A stretch of DNA of 64,000 nucleotides, taken from assembly GCA_014549065.1 (NCBI GenBank), contig JACDOX010000001.1, positions 3,381,035-3,445,034 on the forward strand, written 5' to 3'. Below, one piece after another: positions 1 to 13,500 of this stretch; the stretch's first letter is position 1; the number at the start of each line of letters is the position of its first letter. The stretch comes from Cardinalis cardinalis. Its lineage: Eukaryota; Chordata; Aves; Passeriformes; Cardinalidae. Below the pieces are notes generated by a model. The model did no database searches, was not told the DNA's origin, and saw only the letters and a program-made list of their open reading frames with translations. Position numbers and translations under genes: made by a program.

Positions 1-3000
1 TAAAAGTAATATTAGCATATATTGTGGCTGAATGTCATTTTTAATAACTAAAATTTACAAGATGGAAAACTAATCAACAAATGATAGTTTGTTAANGAGA
101 CTGATTTGATTTCAAAATAGATTTAATAAAACATTTAAGATTACATGATCTTAAAAGAAAATGTTATGTGCTGGTTCATTGGAAAAATGATACTGATATG
201 TGTGTGTAGGACAACATTTGAGCATGCATTTGGATTCCCATTAAGTGAAAACTGGGAGCTGTGGTTGTNTTCTGTCAATCCTGAAATAAAAAATCCCGAA
301 CCACAAAACCAAAATACCCCACAACAACAACCTATACAGTTTACTTCTGATCTCATTTCCACANATTATTTAAATAAATGGATTACGGTAATGTAAAATG
401 AAATTTCAAATTAAGCTGTAGACTTCGGTGGGAATAATTTGATTCTCAGTATAGCTGTTATTGAGGAAGTGCTTGATTTTGTTTTGGTTGCCATTTCAAT
501 CAAGTGTTTACAAGCCTTGGTTATGGAAAAATTTCCAATTCTTTCCCTAAAGAAGTTAAACTTGTAAGAAAGAAAGAAGGAAGCCTACATTTTACAATGT
601 ACTGAGTTAATTACNTTTAGGCCAGTCTTATGTTTTATTAGTATTTCAATGAAAAATAAAATTTAAATTTAGAAACTAAAAACATTTATTTTAAATATAC
701 AATGACATTAAATATGGTCACTTATCTTCAATTTGCTCCATTAGTTTGACNGTATCATATGCTAATAGCTCTCAAATCATCAGAAATAAAGACTAAAAAT
801 AAAAGCTGATCTTAATGCTTGATTTTCACACAAACCTAAATTAGGTGTAATTGTAATGAAACTAATGGGTTTAAAACAAGTAAACTCTGAAAATCAGTCC
901 CCCAGTCNCTAGTAGTGCTTACTGNCTTTTCATTTGTCAGCNGTTCTACCTAACATCTTGCAGGAATAGCAAGGTACGACATGAGGATATTTGAGCCAGA
1001 TTGCAAAACTTTAAAACAAGTAACTTCCTTNTTTTCCATATGAAACTAATTTTGTAACAATATTCCTTTATGGAGGCTGAGAAAGGCTCATTTGCTGGAG
1101 GTGGAAAAGAAGAGGAGAACAAGGAATGAGCTTTGGCCATGTAAATTCCTTTCTTGAAACATCATGCCCATAGTCAAATAGCAACTGCCCAAAAAGCATT
1201 TGAATCTCAAANTCCCCTAAGTCTTATCCTCAAGCATTTTAGTTTAGATGTGCANAGTATTAATGTTTGATGAGCATTGTAACTTGGAAGTATTGTAAAA
1301 TGAACTCCTGGAGAATCAGCTTCTTTCTAAAAGCGTTACAGATGCAGTTATGATTGCCATTTAGTTGTGCAAACTGGTTCTCTTACATACTACAGTTAAA
1401 ATTTACTTAGAAAAGAGTTCCTCAGAAGTAAATAATTTAATGTGCTGCTTGAGGNGGTAAAAGGATTAACTGCTCTAAACTATCTTTTGCTTGAAGATGA
1501 AGAATATCTGAAATATGGGAAGATACAGTAAATCAACAAGATAACCAGAAAACTATGCAAAACCCCCATAGGAATAATCATAGAGAAATAAAATGTGAAT
1601 ATAAAATTGGAAAAATTATATATTGCCTAAGCAACCAGCAATCATAACATCATCACATGCACACTGCAATTGAAGTCCAGCCAGTGGTCCCTCTAACCCA
1701 CCCAGCAACAATCATGATGGGAGGCCATGTACAGAAGAGTATAAGGGCAAAATAAACACATGCAATATTTCTTCCTAACATTTTCCTATACCAGACCAGA
1801 CAGATGAGATCAGACTGAAGACATTTTTTTAGAATACCCCTTNCTCAATAAATACTCCAAAATTTCAGAATGCCTCCCTGTAATCACGAGGTCNCGCTTC
1901 TGAGTTTCCACAGTGTAATGTATTTCTCCTCTTGTCCTTGTAGCACACATGGAAANTCAAGAAAGGGAAGCTTTGCATTAACCTAGAATGAAAAAATTCA
2001 TTCAGAATCTCTGAAAATAGATATTAAATTCTCTGTGGGACTGAGCAGCCATAAAGACAGCTTTTGCTTCTGAAGGCTAAGGAGTGTTGCAGGAAGGGGA
2101 AAGTCATGGAGGGGATTGCTCTGTTTTCTCTCCATCGTGTTCCCAAGGACATTACTGACCAAGACAGCAGTTGCTCCAACATATAGGAGGGTCAGAAAAC
2201 TGCAACGGTTGCTTCAGAGGGATCCATGACAGTTGTTGACTCATGGAACTGCTGTGACTCATCACAGTTTTGGAGGAATTAGGTGCAAGAAACCATTTTC
2301 CTGAGTCTTCAGCTCTCAGGTTACTGCTCCAGTGCCAGCAGATGTGGCAAAACAGATGCTAAGTGATGATACTATAGTGACTGCATATCCATGTGGCAAT
2401 ACAGAATGTTATAGAATGAGAAATACAGCACTACTAGAAGAAAAATTCTTCTGTTTTCATTTTTTTCAAAATCATCCTTTACCAATGAATAGTTCTCTGA
2501 GGCGTAGTTCTTTCCAAACCACTCTCACCTCACAAAACACAGAAAAATTTCAAGAGATTTCCTTGTGCAAAGCTCCTCAGACACCTGAATCAGCTGATAG
2601 CAGCAACTTTTAAATTGTTTCAAAACCACATTTCTGCTCTGATACCACATGCATGCTCAGCTCCCCACAGCGCTTGGGCTCAGAAGAATATCCCATTCAA
2701 TTTGGAAAAAACGCTTCTTAGGAGAGCACTTGAAAGCAAGGATCTAAATTTGATCCCACACTACTCAGCCTGGAGTACCACAAAAACATATTTATAACAC
2801 CTGTGAGCACAAAGACTGCAAGAGAATTTACATGGAACNTCACTTAAAGGAGGAGTGGTTCTTATGTCTCCAGCACAAAGTTTGAGAAAAGAGTAAGGAT
2901 GGGAATAATTATAGAGAAACTATATACATTCAATTTAGGTAGATAGAAAAGAGTACAGAAATGTGTTGGTTTGACCCAACTGATACAGTAACATTTTTAT

Positions 3001-3235
3001 TTGCTTTCTGCTTCTGTCCTTAATTGGTTCCTTCTGCAGTGCTAGCAGCAGCCCTCCAGAGTACACAGTCAGATGACAGTCATGTTATGCCGCTCCTCTG
3101 ACAGATGTTTACTGATTTATTCTTGGGAAGGATTTGGTTTCCAGATCTATCTTCCCAGGCATAAGAAAAAGACATAATATAACAGGATTTTATTTAATTC
3201 ATAACTCTGTCCTCTCGTGCTACGGGTACCTATTG
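1..3235. other. AT-rich non-coding stretch
   Basis: No convincing gene, splice-flanked exon or named repeat is visible. The reading frames are short, lack protein-like composition and mostly arise by chance in AT-rich DNA. The stretch carries about 16 scattered single N bases. It is best read as intergenic or intronic sequence. Confidence 0.6.

Positions 3236-3323
<88 letters not shown>
3236..3323 (+). repeat. Pure poly(A) tract, 88 nt
   Basis: There are 88 consecutive A residues with no interruption, followed by GAAAGGG. It is far longer than any other homopolymer in the window. No AATAAA signal, processed gene copy or recognisable retroelement body lies just upstream, and CR1 elements do not end in poly(A). 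It may therefore be a mononucleotide microsatellite, an old retrocopy tail whose body is no longer recognisable, or an assembly artefact. Lysine- or phenylalanine-run ORFs across it are meaningless. Confidence 0.95.
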
Positions 3324-3325
<2 letters not shown>

Positions 3326-3869
3326 AAGGGCTGAAGTTTACAAAAAGAATCCAGTATTCTGATAAGAAAGAAAAAGCAGCAAGGAAAAAGGCCAGAGAAG
3401 CAACAAGCTGAGGCATCACATCTGAATCCTGAATATTTTTAAAGGATGTGCATGGAGAAGATAGTTACTGGATTTAAAGTGCTCATAGTAAAATAATGTA
3501 AAGCATCTAATTCCTCAAAGGCAGCTTGGGAAGATGATATTGTTGGTTTCAAGAAGTTTCTTGTAAGGAATTTTCCACGTGAAATGCTTGATTGAGTCAA
3601 TCAAAAGATGGGATATTACACATTTGATAATTTTGCACATGACAGACAGTATTTCGTACCGGTAGGTCATTTGATTCTCTGCAGGTGGCTCTGTTGGTTT
3701 CTGGAATATTATACTGTGAATTACATGTTACACAAATGAAAGGCTGTTATAATTCTGGATAACATTGTATTTGATTCTATAAACATCTTTAGGCCTAATG
3801 CAAAGATCCCTTTGAATAATTTATCCAGCTAAGTGTCTGTGGTCCCAAACTTCTAATTTAAAAATGTTG

Positions 3870-3914
3870 ATAAATGAAGTATCTCTTTAGCTAATAAATG
3901 AAGTATCTCTTTAG
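3870..3914. repeat. Short tandem duplication (period 24)
   Basis: A 21-bp motif beginning ATAAATGAAGTATCTC occurs at 3870-3890 and again exactly at 3894-3914. This is a recent small tandem duplication in non-coding DNA. Confidence 0.9.
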
Positions 3915-5759
3915 TTATCCTTTGTCAGCAACATTCATTTTAATGGAAAGTGAGTTTACAGGGTTACATGATTGAACTACTGAGCCAAGTCAGTGTTGGC
4001 AAATGATGGGCTAAATTATTGATGTTACACACTAATGAATTCTGATGAGAAATAAAATACAGACATTACATTTCAAGTGGTTCATAATTATTTTTGCACT
4101 TTAAAAGCAATTTTATTCTTTTTCCAAATCATACTGGTTCTGTAAAACAAAAACATAGTTAGTGATTATAAGCAAAATTATTGAGTTTGAAGCAAAAATG
4201 CTTCTGTAAGTTTTCTTCTGCAAGTATAATGCTATTCACTCTAGGATTCNGATTTCTTCTTATACTTCTGGGAGAGGATAATTAAATTAAATGTCTAAAT
4301 TTTAAATGGCTGTCTTTAAACAAAATAATCTACTTTTCAACCATAGTTAAGAGTTCAGTAGATGAGTTTATAATCTATGATATATCATCATGTTTGCTAG
4401 AGATGTTCTGAGCTGCTATAATTAATTCAGGTGACGACAAAAACAGAAGAGCTGCCAAGAAGGAGCTTTCAACATGTAAACAGTTTATCATTAAACCCGT
4501 GTTTTGATGTATCTTTAAAATGGGTAGAAGGAGGTTACTAAACTTCAAATAACCCAAAGTGATGTTGTAAGGTTGAGTCATTAATTTAAAATGTCATTTC
4601 TCTGAGCCTTTACTCACTGTACTGGATAAAGAAATTAAATTCTGTAGTTTTTACTTATAAAACCAGAGCTAAGCATTTGCTCATTTGGCAACAGAATAAC
4701 TCCACAAATCCTATTCTTAATCTTGTCTTCCTACAAATGGGCTTTATTTAACTTTTCTTAATTATACACTGAAAGTTTCTGTCAATTGCTGGAGAAGCAA
4801 AACCATGAAATGTTACTTCATTTTCTAAACAACTGAATAACCATCCTACTTGTTGAATCATTGTTGTATTTTCTTGTCAATCGAAACAACCACTGGTGTC
4901 TTGAAGGAGAAAGTATGTGGGAAACCACTGTGGTTTTAATTAAGAAGNGAATTTTGTGAACCAAATTATTGATCTTTGAGAGGTTGTCATATTTGGCCAA
5001 GGTCTCAAAAGAGAGATTCATGAGCTACAGAATCCTCATCATGAACCTCAGTGTTATCTATAATTTAGCCTTAAACTTTTCACAGAACTGTTATAAAATG
5101 CTTTGAGACATTTTGATCATGTATCCGCTCTCCCATAGTGTCCCAGATAGCCATAACACACCTACTCAAACCAAGACAGCTAAGCTCTGCACAGAGGTTC
5201 AAGGATACCTATCCAGTTTGCTAGGGAGACCTTGAAGTATTTATTTCTGGATTTTGAAGCACTGGTCTTTGTATCACTGCAACAAATTTTCCTCTAATAG
5301 GAAGGATTCCCCCTGAACTGAAGGTAGGGCTGGGAGAATTACATNTGGTGAAAGTTGTCAAGATTTGCTGTTATAATATCCATTCTTTTTTCTTTTTTTT
5401 TAAATTACAATATATCAAAACCTTTGTCATTGAGCTCTGGAAACACAGTTTGCCCATGATTACTAAATGAGAACTCAAGCTCAGTAGCTCTGAAAACCAC
5501 ATTTTTACAAACTTGAGCCTGGTGAGAGGTAATACATCTCCTGCAGTAGTATCTCAAGACTGCTGTGATTTGANCTGGGTCTAGGGGCTTTAGGCTAGAG
5601 GTGTCCTGCCTGCGCTCTCATTTTTCCCTGTAGGTGCTGGAGGAGGAGGAAATGGTTTGATTTGAACATGATTGAGAAAGAGCCAAAATGGAGCAACAGC
5701 TAGATTTAAAGAAGGTTTATGAGGTTATAGAATTGAGCTGCAGAGAAGGAGGGGTGTCA
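3915..5759. other. Non-coding stretch
   Basis: AT-rich sequence with no supported coding exon, RNA gene or recognised repeat. Nothing further is seen in it. Confidence 0.55.
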
Positions 5760-6085
5760 GTGGTCTGTCAGATCAGGGTAAAGCCTGGAACTGGCAGGTC
5801 TCAGGGGCTGAGAGGTGGAAGAAAGCAACCATGGGTTGGGAAAAAATGATGTAGGCTGGGACTTGAGAGAGCAACAAGGGAACAGAGGAAAATGGAAATA
5901 GGCAGTGCCAGATGCTAGGTCTAGAAGGGAAGCATGAAGGGAGAGTAGAAATGGCTGGGCCAGCAGTCTGGGAATGAGTCAGGTGCAGGAGAAGAGATTT
6001 GACAATAATCTGGGATGAGATGAAGCATAGGAACTGGGTTGGGAAAAGCAGATGCTGTGAGCTGGAGGGACTGATTAGACAAAAA
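5760..6085. repeat. Purine-rich (GA/GGGA) low-complexity block
   Basis: The plus strand is strongly purine-biased, with loosely repeated pieces such as CTGGGACTTGAGAG, ACTGGGTTGGGAAAAGCAG and GAACTGGCAGG. The bias opens a long minus-strand frame (5773-6114) rich in Ser, Leu, Pro and Phe, as expected from CT-rich sequence rather than a real protein. It may be a decayed minisatellite or an old unidentified repeat. Confidence 0.45.
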
Positions 6086-9000
6086 GTTGAGCAGTGAATT
6101 AATGAATAGGACACATACAGCAGTCTAAAACAGTTGTTACTTACTCCATTAGTTAAATTGACAGATTAAGTTTATTGTCACTAACTCTGCTGATGATCAA
6201 GGCAAGAGTCAATACAATGGTTTTTATTCTTGGAGATTGGAGAGTTTGAAAAAAAACACTTGCAAGAAAATGATCAAGATTGCAAAAACTTGGTACTCAA
6301 TTTAGAAATGTGAGCACTGCAGTTATTGATATAAACTTTATTCAGATTATGTTACTTAAACATTTCAATGGAGACTTTAGTTACTTATTTAAAAAAATAA
6401 AATTTATGCTACTTCAAGAAATAGAAATCCAATTGTTTTCAGATTCTGGAAAAGGCATCAAGAGGACAACTTTAATATTTATTTGAAAACTTGTCAATTC
6501 ATTGTAAGTGTTTCAGTACCTTTTTATTCCATTGAGCTTGAAATTCTGAGTCTCTCAGTCAGGGAGCACAGAGGATAATCTGAGGCTTAAAGGCTGCTGT
6601 AGCAATGACATGATTCAGGGGATCACTTTTTAAGAATCTGGAAGTCATTTGGTTCCTCTCTTTTTGTATTTCAAGATCTACTGCCTTGAGCAGCCCTGCT
6701 GACAGTAAGAATTGGCAGAGACAACATGTCTGCCAGTTCCTCAGATTTGACTGGAGTTTTGAGTGTTTGGCCCACAAATTTGAGTTTTCAGGCCTACAGC
6801 TGGAAAGAACAAGAATTCATAGACAGAATTTCTCGATTAGAAATCTCTTTAAGGGGAAAATAAATTTTTGCTGAATGAAAAAGGAAATTTTTCTAGTAAT
6901 TTCATCATCCTTTAAAGTCAGATAGCTAGCTAAATTTAATAAACTCTTAATTCTGTAAATTTATGTTTCACTATTGAAAAAAAATATGCATTTCTATTAG
7001 TCAGCACATTTTAAATTATTAAGACATTTTTTACATTTCTGTGTACATGTTAGCAAGTGTAAGAAAGTGGACATTTAGGCCTATTCTGATAGTGGACAAA
7101 GCTCAATTCCAGGAAGTGATGCTGAATAGTNAAAAAATGTAACTGTAAGGAGTTCTTTTAAAAGAAATTTTAATATAAACCTTTTAGATTATCTGTCATC
7201 CTTCTATTTTCTGCAAGGTCACANCTTGCAGTACACAAAAATACTTTAGTACTCAAATGTTCTATATTGAAAATATACACCTGCAAATAAACTAAATGAT
7301 TCATCCCCAAAACAAGACTGATTGGGTTAATCTTAAAAACATGAAATTATTTTTTTCTTTGAACGGACCATTTTCTAGTCTCAGTCATTTACAAGTAGTT
7401 AGGAGAACTGTTTGTCTTCCTCTAATGCACTAGGGCTTTTAGGTGGCAACCACATTTGTGAACTCCCTGACTCATATCATATTGACTTCTTAGAGTAAAA
7501 CTTTTAAGTGAAGCCATAGAAAAATTGAAATAGTTTGGTGTTTCTATGCATGCCAGGAAATGTTTTTGGTTATATAAGCCTTTAGGTATAAAGCCTTGAA
7601 AAATAAAGAGTTTATGAGAAGCTTAAGAATCTTGGTGCATTAAGGCATAAGTAGCGTAAAAACCTAAATGGAGCTGAGCTGTGCCAAACTGCATGTGCAT
7701 TTCACTTAAAAAATGGTTAAGGAAATTATGTCAGAATAAAGATATTGGAGTTTTGCCATGTGATAAGCAAAATCACAGACCATGAAAATGAGACAAAGAA
7801 ATCAAGCAAGTTCTAATTTCTTCTATGAGTTTGGCGTATTTTGAGACTACTTTCCATTCTCTCACTGGAAAGGTCACTTTCATCATGCAGCAACAAAATA
7901 AATGGTCATGAACTTTTAGTGTCCATGCCATGGCAGCTGTACTTGCCACTAAACCTATGCAATATGTAAATTCAAAGATTTTGGTGAATGTTTGTCAGGG
8001 TCATAAAATAAATATAGAAAAATATAGAGAAAGTAATTGCTTTAAGAATTAAAACCAAAAAAAGTGAGATTTTGAAGAATTCCAGATGCAATTATGCAAA
8101 ATTCATGAGCATTTGAGAGGAAAACCATGTACTTACAGGAACTATACACTGGATGCTGATTTCCACGTTTCTTTNGAACATGATTAACTAAGTAACACAT
8201 TTTTCATCTCATAAGAATTACCCCCAAGAACAGAAGCAAAAATAGCTTGTCTCAATTCCTCTGCACTGTACAAAATAAATAATTTAAAAATTAATAATAA
8301 ACCCAGAAAAATGTAACTTCAACATTTTAAATGGTTATTATGGATAAATGTGACTAAACACAAAAGCTTAGAACTAATTAAAAGGTGTGCAGCCATGTCC
8401 CCTTAAGAAACATTATCTGTCATCCAACCCCATATGTCTCNAAGACAAGACAGAAACAGCAAGACTGCTAAAGTGAAATCAGCAGGAAAAAAGACACAAN
8501 TGAGTGCAATCAGCATAAATGGTGATAACTCAACCCATAACAGAGAAAAATAAAAGAGGAGGCGTACAGCTTTTGAAGAGCGTCAGCCCTGAGGGACACC
8601 ATAACACACCTGTGGTAATAAGTTAAGAACAAAAGATGTGCTTAAACTGGCTACCACCTGACAGCTAAGAAGCAAGTTCAGAATGTGTGGTTTCCAGAGA
8701 ACAAAAGGGTAAAGCTGCTTGTAGCACACAGGGTTTCAGCTGTTCCTGGCCTTAGTGGAACTGCGCTGAATTTCCTGTAAGGAGGTAGGACAGGGTGCCA
8801 TGAAAAGCACAGTTCTGCACGGTCAGCAAGATATTTCCTCCGTTAAGAATTAGTATCCACTGAGGTGCCTGTGACAGATTCATCAAAAATTCAAAGCCTT
8901 AGTAAAGAAGAGTCGCTCCTTTCTCTGGTGGCCTCTGCAAAACTGCTCAAATAAAGGCAAAACACCAAAACTCTTCTGGTGTAAACTGGTGTAGTTCAGT

Positions 9001-12000
9001 ACAGTGTGGTTATTTTCAACTCCAAAAGCTTTGTCCAAAACTCAAAGATTTCAGTCTCATCAGGCAACTTGGTAAAACTGCTGAATATATATAAATAACC
9101 ACAGCAAACTTCAATCACAGGGATAGACTTTGGGTTGGTTGGTGCCTTATTCCTTGGTGCCTTATGTAGCTANGTCCACCTGATGAAAATGGATAAAGCT
9201 GCTGCCACCTGAGGGATTTCCAAACTCTAAACCCTGATGATCTACTTTTAAATCACTTTGTGCTGGTGTGAATGGTTATCAAAGCTGCTGATCCCTTAAA
9301 AATTAANCCAATAATCTTGCATTTATTAAAAAGGTACCTTTATCTTGCCACCATCAGAAAAGGTATGTGTGAAATCCTTTAAAGTTACAATGAGAATAGC
9401 AATGATGGAATCNTTTCCTGTAGCACTTTGACCCCCAAAATGGTTCTGATATACCTATAGTCAAGATAAATCACCTAAAAGGATGATATACATTNAAGAT
9501 CATCAGGATTAAAGTGCAGCCACAGTCCCAACTAAAGCTACATGTGCCATCATATATCATTTTTGCAATTAGATAGGTAATTGAACTTACTCAAGAGCCA
9601 AGTTACTGAAACTCCAAAGCATTATTGGAAAAGCAGAAGTGATTAACATAATAAATACCTTGCCTGTACACTAGGTACAAAAGGTTTTACAAATTTTCAA
9701 GGTTTTTTTTCAAAATTAAAGAAATTGCTTCTATTATTTTCTGCTGGACTAAAAAATTGTTTAGTAATTGTTGAAGGATTTTTGAAGGATGAAATCTTCC
9801 AGTAAACCATAGACTGGGCTGACAGTGATGGTAAAACAACTGAAAAGTGCATCTATATTGGAGCATACAGAACTTTCTTTGACTACCACAATAAAAAAAA
9901 AGTCTATTTTCAGGGCTGTTGTGCATGTATGTAAATGTCCCAGAATAAAATGAGCAGAGCCCTGCTCATGCACTTCTGAGGCACTTCTAGTGCAGTGTCT
10001 CAAATAAAAAAATGTCTCCAGACAGTAATCTCTCAGATTCTGCTACTGGCTGCAGTCAGAGGCAGTACAGAATCTTAAAAAAAAAATTAATAAATTTTGA
10101 AAAAAAATAGAGTATCACAAGATGAAATAGTCTCACTCAAGAGAAGTCCTGCACTTTTCTCTAAAGAAAAATGAAATAGATAAAGAGCCAAAATTGGAAG
10201 TATAATTAATTTCAGTCATTGTTCTCTGNTCTAGCAATTGATTTGATTGCAAACATATTTATTCTTTGCTATTAATATGGAAGAATATCTTATCCCTTTT
10301 TAGATCGCAATTTAAATGAGTAATGTCAAAATTTCCTTTTCTGCNAGGAGTACATTCAGAAAACATACAGACACTAGGTAATAATCTAATTATTCCTGTT
10401 TCCAATGCAAATATGAAATATTGAAAAAGCAAAATGGCTAAAANGAACATTATAAAATCCAGGAAATATGTATTTAAAAGTCTGATTGAAATAAATTAAA
10501 ATTGTTTGTTTGCTTTAATCTTTTCATGTCACTAAACAGCACCAGTGCTGACAAGTAATGTTGAAAGCTCCGATCAAATCTGTCTTTGTTCTGAGGCAGC
10601 TCTTCATTTTCACATCACAGTTCACCCAAAACTCTGCTGCTGGGTATAACTGAAGGGTGTTGGTAGTTAAAAAGCACCTGGTGAAAAGGCCGAAACCTCC
10701 TCCATTATCTACTTTTAAGTCTCTTTTTGGATCTCANCCAGGTCACGGCTTCTGTAAAATATTAGAAAACACTTAGGCAGCCAATGTACTGTATCTACTG
10801 CCTCCCCTAATGCACTCTTCCTCTGCCATTCACCTGCTTCTGATTGCTCTGGTCAAGGAAATGCTGGGACAGAAGCTCTGATGAGCAGGATTCACTGTTT
10901 TGCTTACACTTCTCAGTGCAGCTTGTTCCCATCCTCATACTTTAATGTACAAGGGTCACTAGGAACAATAAGCTTGAGATGTTTCTGGCTGAGAGAAAAG
11001 AAAAAATAGAGAAGAATAATTGTCAGATTTTATTTTGGATGTGAGTGCCACTATGTTAATGTCATCAATAAGAGAACTTAATTGNCAGAAGAATAGATTG
11101 ATCTGAAATAACACAGATATACAAAGACACCAGTCCATATATAATTAAGCACCTTCCGAGACCTGCAAAATATGAAACCAGGACATTGCTGAAGGGAAGT
11201 GCTTTCTTCTACACACCTTGGGAATTGCTCTTAGATGAACTACTTCNGTTANATTTTATATTTTTTCTTTGTTCATTATTTTAATTTTAAATTATCATCA
11301 GTCAAACCATCTAAAAATATAGCAACAATATCACAACACCAGAAAAGGATCAGAATTACCAGAAAAATATGTAATGGATAATCAAAGAAGAGAGGGAACA
11401 AAACATTTTCCACACTGAACAAGACATTGTCCCTGGTAGCTTTGAGCTACTCAGACCTGAACATCNCCAAGTGGTGCTGGGTCTTACACCCAAAATCTTA
11501 GTTTAGGCCTGTTTCCAGGTGGTTGAGTTACTCAGGGTGACAAGATTTGCTGACAGGGGCTCTCAGCAGAGACAGCATGCATGGAAAAATGTGTGCTAAG
11601 GTGAAGGTTTTCTGCCACACTCATCCATTGTTGCAAGGACTTGGTGTTGGCAAAGGAGTTCCAATGCAAATGAGGTTTGCAGTACAACTATTAAAGTATT
11701 GCAGAACATTAGGCTAATGCTGAGATCTGTATGTGAGGAAACCATCTGTCACCTGTGGCTTCCATGTCATCCCTTTTGTTCACGAGCTTCGGGATGCCCA
11801 CAGATCACCCCTGTTCTCCTACAAGCCCAGGAGAGAACAGAAATCATCTGAGAAATCCCCCCCCGCCCCCCAAAAAGGAACCTTTTCCGGTTTTTCAAAN
11901 GCTAAATGAGGAATTTGAATGAAAAAAATGTTTTCATTGGGACAGAGGTCAGTGCAATATTTGTCATATGTAACAACCCCAAAATTCCATAGAATTCCAT

Positions 12001-13139
12001 AAAAACTCATTCCACTAAACCCATTGCTAAGGTATAAATCTGATTATATATTTGTCGTAATTATTTAGATTGAATTTCTGATTATGATATGATTGGGATT
12101 TTCTAAATCTCTTACATACGTAGAGTATACATAGCACAACATGTATGATTCCATAGAACAAATATGGAAATTTGGAATTNCAAAACATAAATCCTCTTAG
12201 CGAGGCACTGAAAACAGATCATCATGCTGATGCAACTTAATGGAATTCTAGAACTGATTCAAGTTAGGTTTTGCTTTAATTCATCAGATAATAAGTGTGA
12301 AGTGTAATTACATAATATTAAAATGCAGTGAAATTGTTCCACACAACAAAGCTTGACCGTTAAAAATTAGACAACAGAGATGGCAAGAACATGCTGCACT
12401 AAAGCTGCACCAGCAATGTAACTTCTTTTGCAAGGAATAAGTCTGAAGAAATATTTCACTTAAGTCTTTTAAAAATCCTTCACAAATGCCATCTGGTTAT
12501 GGCCATTACCTATGAAGAGATGAAAGGANTAGCTTTACAGAAATATAAATAAGATAGCATAGCATGAGACAAAAATAAATGAACATTTAAACTATACTGT
12601 ATAGTAGTTATTTTCCCTGATAAACATATTTATTTGGGGAACAAGACATAAAATGAAAAACCATACATTGTTAGAAACCATTTTTAAATCGCATATCTCC
12701 ACAGTGTTGGTTTTTTTTATAAATAAGGGAAAATTATTGTATAACTGAGTTAGGAAAGTGCAATACTTCTTAAAAATAGTCCTCTTCTAAAGATATTAAA
12801 TACGAATACTGTGAAAATGACAATAGTGTTTACCATGGAAATAATATTTGCACAAAACAGGACACAATAACATCTTCTAAAACAACTGAGAAGCAATAGC
12901 AGTGCCACTCTGCGTTTCAAATATTTATATTCAATGTATTTATAATAATCTTCTCAAAGGTTTGTGAGAAATAAATCTAATCTCCCCCTCTTTTTTCAAT
13001 CTATGCATGGTATATGTGCTAACTTACTGAATTCATCCTTCATGCAATTCCAGTTTATTAAAGAGGTTAAAAATTTATAAAACTCTGATGGGATATGGTT
13101 TTAATGCTTCATCACACTACCCATCATTTGCTTTTCAAT
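6086..13139. other. Long AT-rich non-coding stretch
   Basis: About 7 kb with no exon supported by both splice signals and a protein-like frame. If the candidate first exon at 13.2 kb is real, this would lie in its first intron. No CR1, SINE or LTR was recognised. Segments around 8.4-8.9, 10.5-10.95 and 11.4-11.8 kb are slightly less AT-rich and could be old, unrecognised repeats. Confidence 0.5.
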
Positions 13140-13181
13140 CTAGATCAGAATGATCTTTCCGACTTCCCTGCAATCACCTAC

Positions 13182-13361
13182 CTGCACAGCTAATATTTTC
13201 TGAGCGTTCTCCTGAGAGGCTGCCTGGATCCTTGCCAGCCCAGCCTGGCTGGAGAGGCCTCGCTGGAGAGGCTCCACCGCTCGGCCAGCGTGGCCCCGCT
13301 CTATCGCCCTGGGATGCTGGGATGGCCACGCCAGCAGCGCCAAAACCACGGCCAGGGACAT
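13182..13361 (-). CDS. Candidate first coding exon of an unidentified secreted or membrane protein
   Basis: Read on the minus strand, an ATG at 13361 in reasonable context (GCTGCCATGT, purine at -3) opens 60 codons. They end exactly at CAG|GTAGGT, a strong splice donor whose intron begins at 13181. The peptide starts MSLAVVLALLAWPSQHPRA, a short hydrophobic stretch then Pro and Arg, like a signal peptide or signal anchor. It continues with a polar, Gln/Ala-rich part ending ENAQKILAVQ. The exon is phase 0 and GC- and CpG-rich, in sharp contrast to the AT-rich surroundings, as is usual for a first exon in birds. The gene would run leftwards. No downstream exon was recognised in 1-13139, so the first intron would be large. 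I do not recognise the protein. Alternatives are a non-coding CpG-rich promoter exon or a lineage-specific gene. Coding status is an inference from exon grammar only. Confidence 0.5.
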
Positions 13362-13500
13362 GGCAGCAATGGGGGGCAGGCTGGGGNGGACGGGCGAGGA
13401 GGTAGGTGGGGGGAGGAAGGAGGAAAAAAAAAACCCATCCCAACAGGAAAAAAAAAATTAAATTCCCAAGTCAGAGCAGGAGAGGAAATTAATGGCAGCG
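13362..13500 (-). promoter_or_regulatory. GC-rich 5' flank (possible 5' UTR or promoter) of the 13.2 kb exon
   Basis: Immediately upstream of the candidate ATG on the minus strand lies a C-rich/CT-rich stretch containing CCTGCCCCCCATTGC and further CpG-bearing sequence, then T runs. With the exon it forms a small GC-rich island of about 250 bp in AT-rich DNA, resembling a bird first exon with proximal promoter. No clear TATA box is seen in the expected place, so the transcription start cannot be placed. Confidence 0.35.

Noticed and set aside
3134..3419. Lys-run and Phe-run open frames.
   Set aside because: They are produced by translating the 88-nt poly(A) tract.
5773..6114. 113-codon minus frame rich in Ser, Leu, Pro and Phe.
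   Set aside because: Its composition follows from the purine-rich plus strand, and no splice or domain evidence is present.
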